From NCBI GenBank assembly GCA_019321725.1, contig CM033113.1, forward strand, positions 11,966,001-12,030,000: DNA of 64,000 bases, written 5' to 3'. Shown here piece after piece: positions 58,861 to 64,000 of this stretch. Position numbers and translations under genes: made by a program. A model generated the notes under the pieces. It did not search any database. It saw only the letters and a list, made by a program, of their open reading frames with translations, and was not told where the DNA came from. The stretch's first letter is position 1. Each line of letters opens with the position of its first letter. The stretch comes from Paulownia fortunei. Its lineage: Eukaryota > Streptophyta > Magnoliopsida > Lamiales > Paulowniaceae.

Positions 58861-60796
58861 AGAGAAAGATAGAAGAGGGTGGTTTTTCTTTGTCATAGAG
58901 GGGCGGCCGAATTTCGCTTATAAGAGCATGTCAAATTCAACCCTAACCAGAGTGTATATATACACTCCTCCCAACCCTATTCCCATTAGTAATGAAACTC
59001 CTCTCAATACTTGTTTTCTATCTTATTTCCATCCAATATTATAAGGATTTGACTTGCTCATCAAAATATCTAACGACCCTCTTACCAGCCTATTAACCCT
59101 TAATCCTGGAGTTTAATTAAATTCATTCAATTGATCAGATCAATTAAACAAGCTTCATTTAATTCATTAATTCAATTAATTAATTTAAATAGTTCAATTT
59201 AGGCATCCTAATCAAACTAGATCCAAATATATAATTATATTATTTAATTAAATTAATTTAATATTTTGAATTAATTTATTCATTTCTTAGTTAATTGATT
59301 CGGTCAAATAATTAATCTACTCAACTTGAGCTCGGAATCTTATTAGTCCAATTTAATAATGTGATAAAATTTAATTCTTTAAATTAATTTGAGCTCCAAT
59401 TACTTTTATCTCCCATTAATTAAGTTAATCCAGCTACATTGATTACCTTCTAGATAGAAGTGGACTTTCTCGAGAATTTCTTTATAAATCTATAGGTTCA
59501 ATCTTATTAGTCCAATTCAATAATGTGATAAAATTTAATTTTTTAAATTAATTTGAGCTCCAATTACTTTTATCTTCCATTAATTAAGTTAATCCAGCTA
59601 CATCGATTACCTCCTTGATAGAAGTGGACTTTCTCGAGAATTTCTTTATAAATCTATAGGTTCAATGTTATTAGTCCAATGCAATAATGTGATAAAATTT
59701 AATTCTTTAAATTAATTTGAGCTCCAATTACTTTTATCTCCCATTAATTAAGTTAATCCAGCTACTTCGATTACCTTCTAGATAGAAGTGGACTTTCTCA
59801 AGAATTTCTTTATAAATCTATAGGTTCACAACTAAGTTGATAGTAGACTTACAAGTCAGTTGAATATTTAATTATTCTGATTAATTAATTTAATTAATTA
59901 CTCATGTTGGAATTAACTCCTTAATTTTAATAGCATCATATTCATGGGAAATACCTAACAGTGCATTATGACAGATTTCTTATAATGAGCACTATACTAG
60001 TATTATATTTTCATCTCATAATCTCGCGATTAAGTGTAGAGTATAGATTATTAGTCGAAATGTATTTGACTTTATAACTGTGATTTTATTCTCAAACCCA
60101 TTAAATCCTTGATGAATCATTGAAAAATCCTCGTCCAATATTCATCATATCTTAGCGAAGTACTTCTGAGTCAAATACTATAGAAAGCATAGGAGATTCA
60201 CCTATTCAATTAAATACATAACGAATCTTTTGTTGGCTACTTATTAACTTCAATACATAAAGATGTTACACCTAATATATTCTCTTTGTGATTGTCAGAC
60301 AATCGGAAAATATATCAAAATATGACATATCATGCGCAATGTTACGATGATTCCTAAATCTAAGAACTAATTCTTGTATTATTGTAACTAGTAAACTCCC
60401 ACTTAACAAACAATGCTTCAAATTGGGAATTTTTTGGCGTAGTTATTCAGTATACTTATTTTTTAACAAGTACTCACATATATGTACTGGTGTCCCTATA
60501 TCGATGCTTATGGAGCGAGGCATCCTTCTTTCAAGCATGCATTGTGTGTACAAATCTTATTGGGCTTATCAATATTCCATCTTAATGAATCCTTAATTTG
60601 GTATAAATTTAATATCAGAACTGTAGATACATATTCCATAATCACCATCATATCCGCAATCATGACCCTTAGCTATTAATAATCTAATTTTTTTATCAAA
60701 TTGATAATAACAATTAAAAATAAACAAATGCCAATTGAATTAACAAACTTTGAATAAAGATTGTGTTTTATAAGAGTATAAATGCAGCCAATCTAA
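58861..60796. other. Gene-free repeat-like DNA around the 164-bp array
   Basis: No protein domain. The sequence is rich in TTAATTAA-type strings. Parts (AATTAACTC..., TTATAAG..AGC..) faintly resemble the reverse complement of 60900-61400, so the two may be diverged inverted copies of one repeat. Confidence 0.35.
59341..59828. repeat. 164-bp tandem repeat, three units
   Basis: Units start TATTAGTCCAAT at 59341, 59505 and 59669, an exact 164-bp spacing, and end with TTTATAAATCTATAGGTTCA. Mismatches are few and scattered; the third unit stops a few bases short. Confidence 0.95.
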
Positions 60797-60866
60797 TTAG
60801 CTCAGCGGGCACAAATCTAACAACTCGTAATTGAAAAGGTTTGGATTTCACCGCATCTAACTTTTC
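60797..60866 (+). other. tRNA-like A-box/B-box sequence
   Basis: TAGCTCAGCGGGC (60798-60810) and GGTTTGGATTTCACC (60838-60852) look like tRNA A and B boxes at nearly the normal distance. The acceptor and anticodon stems are not formed convincingly; a SINE or tRNA-derived repeat is more likely than a tRNA gene. Confidence 0.35.
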
Positions 60867-63096
60867 AGAGCGTGTTGCTACATGCTAACTATGATTGGTG
60901 GGTTTCTTATAATGAAAGAGTTAATTTTAAGAGAATTTATTAATTAGATTAATTAATTAAAAAAAACTATTTAATTAAGTTATAAGAGTTGTAAACCTAC
61001 TGCTAGCTTATTGATGAAATAAATGGATCACAAACTAATTTGAAGAAGTTCATTTCTTCTCATGGAAATTAATTCAATTATTGCATTAAATAAATTAACT
61101 AATGGTGTTGAATTAATTTAATAATTAATTCAATTAATTAATTAAACCTATTAGATTGGAGAGCTCAATTGATATATTAAATAATTGATTAGATAAATTA
61201 ATTATGAATCTTTAATTAATTCATAAGATAAATTAATTTAGTTGATTGAATTAATTAAATGGGATAATTTGGCCTAGGTCCAAATTCAATTAGGTATGAG
61301 CTTCACGAGATCATGGCCTAGTGAGAAATTGGACTAGAAATCCAACCTGTAATGATGAAATGAAAATTAAGTTCTCATGAGATAAGGACATCATCCAAAA
61401 TGTTGGAGATAGATTAGGGAAAGGATGTCCTATTTGGATGGGACTTTGGTGTAGGGTTGATCATGATAGATTTTGTGGGTTTTTTTATATTAATTTTAAA
61501 TTGAATTACTATATGCAGTGTAGGGTGGTGTTGCATTTTTAATTAATAAAAAGAAAAAATCTTTTAATAAAAAATACTTTTTAGAATATTATTAAAAATT
61601 TAAATTGATATTAAAAGATATTCGAACAATAACAATGAAGTGTCTTCAAGATATAAATATAAGGAAAAAAAATATTTTTTCTCCTTTTGCAAAAACTAAA
61701 AACAAAATATAACTTTTTAAGAGAAAAAAGAAGAAGAGCACTGCAAGCAAGGAGAAATTTTGGAAAGACTTGAAATTTAAGAGAAGTTAGTGATGAAAAG
61801 GAAAAAATGGAAGGAGAAGAATACAATGTGGGAGACGGCCGAGAATGAGATGAATAAGCTATGATTTGACTGTTAAGTTAGTCAATAATCAGGATAAATA
61901 ATATTTACATAATATATAAGGGTAAAAGAAATATACTCACATATTAAGGGGCGATATTTAACACATAAAGGTAAAAGAGGCATACTCACATACTAAGGGA
62001 CGATGGGCAGTACGATTTTTATTCAAAATTTTAAAATTTCAATTTGTATAGTAAACTAATATCTAAGATGCATTGTAATGCGATTTTGGTGATTTTTTAA
62101 ATTTTATAATAAGCCCATTTTGGTGCCAATAGAAGCCCCAAGCACATGTCTTTTGGGGGCTTAATCCATAGGGTTTTCAGTTGATTTTCAGCAAAAATTG
62201 AAAAAAATATCTGATTTTCTCCCTCCAAAATGGTCCTGTACTTTGAGCTTCCCCTCCCCTAGAAATTGACCCTTTGTTCTTCCAACAAATTGAATTTGTG
62301 TTCTTATTCTTTCACTAGTTGAATTAGGAATACAGAATCAAAAAACCAAAATACAAATTGTTTGTATATTGATTCAGAACCAAAGTCTCCTAAGCATAGA
62401 ACTATCAAATTAATCCGCCTAACATATGATTAATTGAGAGTAAAAATCCAAAATGTGTGTGTACTTAAAAGAGATACAGTTGGAGTGATGCAAACTGGTT
62501 GAGTAGGGGTTTTAGATTTCATAGAATTCAACACTCCCGATTGAAGCAATGGGAGGAATTGTAAGATTTGATCATTTCACCATCAATCGAAAGCATATAT
62601 GTGTAAATTCTTAATTTCCCGCACGAGAATTCAGCATACATATACTCAATCCAATCGTCCTACCAATGCGATGAGTAGGTATTAATATTATTATGATTGT
62701 CGTAATTATTGTTTTGAAAATTTCTAAAGTTCGGTGTAACCACGTATTCTGAGTCCATGCAAATAAGACTATTAACAAAACTCGGATACCAATATAATTT
62801 CTCCGCACAATTACAGTCTCCTTGCAAAATCTTGGTAACAAAGTATGGAAAATATTATTCCAAATTCAATCAACCCAGTAATAAATATGATTTTATTTAC
62901 TTTGTAACTTACCACTCATCTTACATATGAATGTTACCTAAGTTTTTTGACTAGACTGTTAGGATATAGTTAGTGTGTGTGCGTGTCCCCTCAAACAATT
63001 TATATGACTACATTAGAAAATATTCATTGTTTGAGCCTAACATTGACAAAAACAAAAAAAGATTTTTCTCAATTATAGGAGACCTAATGTACTTAT
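60867..63096. other. Gene-free intergenic DNA
   Basis: No credible ORF. The first 500 bp are TTAATTAA-rich (see the note on inverted similarity with 58861-59900). The minus-strand ORFs 61611-61826 and 62611-62841 show no domain. Confidence 0.5.
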
Positions 63097-63510
63097 TGTT
63101 AGAAATTGGTATCGAAAATTAGATTTTGATCTAATTTTAACCAATAAATTAAGTGAATTTTATCTTATAAAAATAAATATAAATTGATTAAACATAATTT
63201 ACATCATAAGTAGATAAATTTAGTATATTTAATATTTTAAAATTAATTTCAGGTAAATGAGAAATTAATAGATAAAATAAGTCACTTAAATAAATAGTTG
63301 AATATGGAAAGCTAGGAATATAAAAAGTTGGGAATGTGAAATGGAGCAACTTTTGTCTTATATATATAGAATCTTACTTTAGTAAATAGTAATTAAGTGG
63401 AACTCTCCTATGGTGCAATGTAGTGGTCGTTTGACTAATTTTATCTAGCTCAAGGAGCTACAAAGATGGTGCGTACCACCATCCGAGCCCATACCGGCGT
63501 GCACGTCACA
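63097..63510 (+). mobile_element. LTR of the same family as the solo LTR at 17139
   Basis: It starts TGTTAGAAATTGG and follows the 17139 copy block by block: CCAATAAAT.AAGTGAATT, AGTAGATAA.TTTAGTATATTT, AATGAGAAATTAAT, AACTCTCCTATGGTGCA, CTAGCTCAAGGAGCTAC, CACCATCCGAGCC. Similarity ends near 63510. Whether this is a solo LTR, an intact element or a longer LTR variant cannot be told because the window ends. Confidence 0.75.
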
Positions 63511-63730
63511 AATGTCACATTTGACACTTTAAAGGCGCACTTTGCACGTACACATTATAGCGAAAAGCTAAGAGGCCTTAAGTTTTTTAGAAATTAAACC
63601 AAAATGGCTTGATGTGGCTTAGCGTTGTTGCTAGTGCTCGCTGATGTGGCGAATTCATCCGATCAACATACGCATGGCATGACAACATGCGGTTGGATGC
63701 TGAATGGACATGACCAGACACACAATTGAT

Positions 63731-63899
63731 GATAAAACGCATCCAAAGGCTATAAGTGGACCAAATTACTGACATGCTTGTTCGATTGGCAACAAGAAGT
63801 GTCCAAAGGCAGTAAGTGGAGCGAATCACTGATATGCTTGTTCGGTTGGCAATAAGACACATCCAAAGGCTGTAAGTAGACATGCCTACTCTATTGGCA
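63731..63899. repeat. 60-bp tandem repeat, three units
   Basis: Units begin at 63731, 63791 and 63851; CATCCAAAGGC..TAAGTGGA..GCTTGTTCG.TTGGCAA is shared by the first two, and the third has about 11 bp deleted. The minus-strand 98-codon ORF (63883-63587) shows the same repeat as STYSLWM-type blocks and is probably not a gene. Confidence 0.88.
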
Positions 63900-64000
63900 A
63901 GAGCTCATTGTAAGGATATGGACCTTTGCATAGAGATGCAATCGGATGGTTGAGATTGATTATTGGCAAGGGGTTCACTATAAGAGTATGGATTTTCGCA
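63896..64000. repeat. 69-bp repeat, second copy cut by the window end
   Basis: GGCAAGAGCTCATTGTAAGG (63896) recurs as GGCAAGGGGTTCACTATAAG (63965), followed by ATATGGACCTTTGCA and GTATGGATTTTCGCA. The array may continue beyond 64000. Confidence 0.7.

Noticed and set aside
63587..63883. 98-codon minus-strand ORF with repeated STYSLWM-like blocks
   Set aside because: The repetition comes from the 60-bp tandem DNA repeat, with no sign of selection on protein.
1..64000. CRISPR arrays, rRNA genes, bacterial-type operons
   Set aside because: No regularly spaced short direct repeats with unique spacers, no rRNA motifs and no operon-like gene spacing; the DNA is plant nuclear in character.

Overview
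The window is nuclear DNA of a flowering plant, most likely a eudicot. It is AT-rich and sparsely genic, with GT-AG introns, plant-type microsatellites and many decayed plant transposons. The species cannot be named from the sequence. Only two intact protein-coding genes are visible, both on the + strand. One is a three-exon INDETERMINATE-DOMAIN (IDD) C2H2 zinc-finger transcription factor (CDS 9886-11947, 459 aa predicted). The other is an intronless METTL21-type protein-lysine methyltransferase (47232-47915, 227 aa). They lie 35 kb apart and nothing links their functions.

Layout. 1-9.8 kb is gene-free and holds microsatellites, a C-rich/poly-A tract, a 130-bp tandem duplication and a larger diverged duplication, ending in the (GA)n-bearing upstream region of the IDD gene. 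12-17 kb is gene-free with candidate DNA-transposon ends. 17139-17811 is a clean solo LTR with a TGATG target-site duplication (TSD). 19.5-22 kb (+) carries two broken Myb/SANT-like ORFs of the kind found in PIF/Harbinger-related and L10-interacting-MYB-like genes. 23752-24785 is a complete non-autonomous hAT-like element with an 8-bp TSD.

26.2-42.5 kb is a nested retrotransposon graveyard. It contains a minus-strand Ty3/gypsy relic (gag-PR-RT-RNaseH-IN) split by a 1562-bp LTR-like insertion with a CTCAA TSD, then a minus-strand copia gag-PR remnant. A second minus-strand copia relic follows; its 3' LTR is split by a related insertion (CACAT TSD) and its pol is split by a small hAT-like element with an 8-bp TSD. 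44.2-46.2 kb holds two LINE fragments in opposite orientation, one with a poly-A tail.

After the METTL21-like gene come a 123-bp tandem duplication, simple repeats, and a whole but dead Ty1/copia element (52384-56739) with both LTRs, a degenerate initiator-Met PBS, a PPT and a near-TSD. It has lost most of gag. 57.7-64 kb is gene-free repeat DNA: another copy related to the LTR-like insertions, itself hit by a 440-bp hAT-like element; three 164-bp tandem units; and at the right edge a second copy of the 17-kb LTR family followed by 60-bp tandem repeats cut by the window end.

I found no convincing new biological system. What deserves follow-up is the datable nesting of transposons, the precisely bounded non-autonomous elements, a few sequence-specific oddities of the IDD gene, and the tandem-repeat arrays. 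All boundaries, TSDs and intron junctions were read by eye from the sequence; family names rest on motif recognition without a database search.
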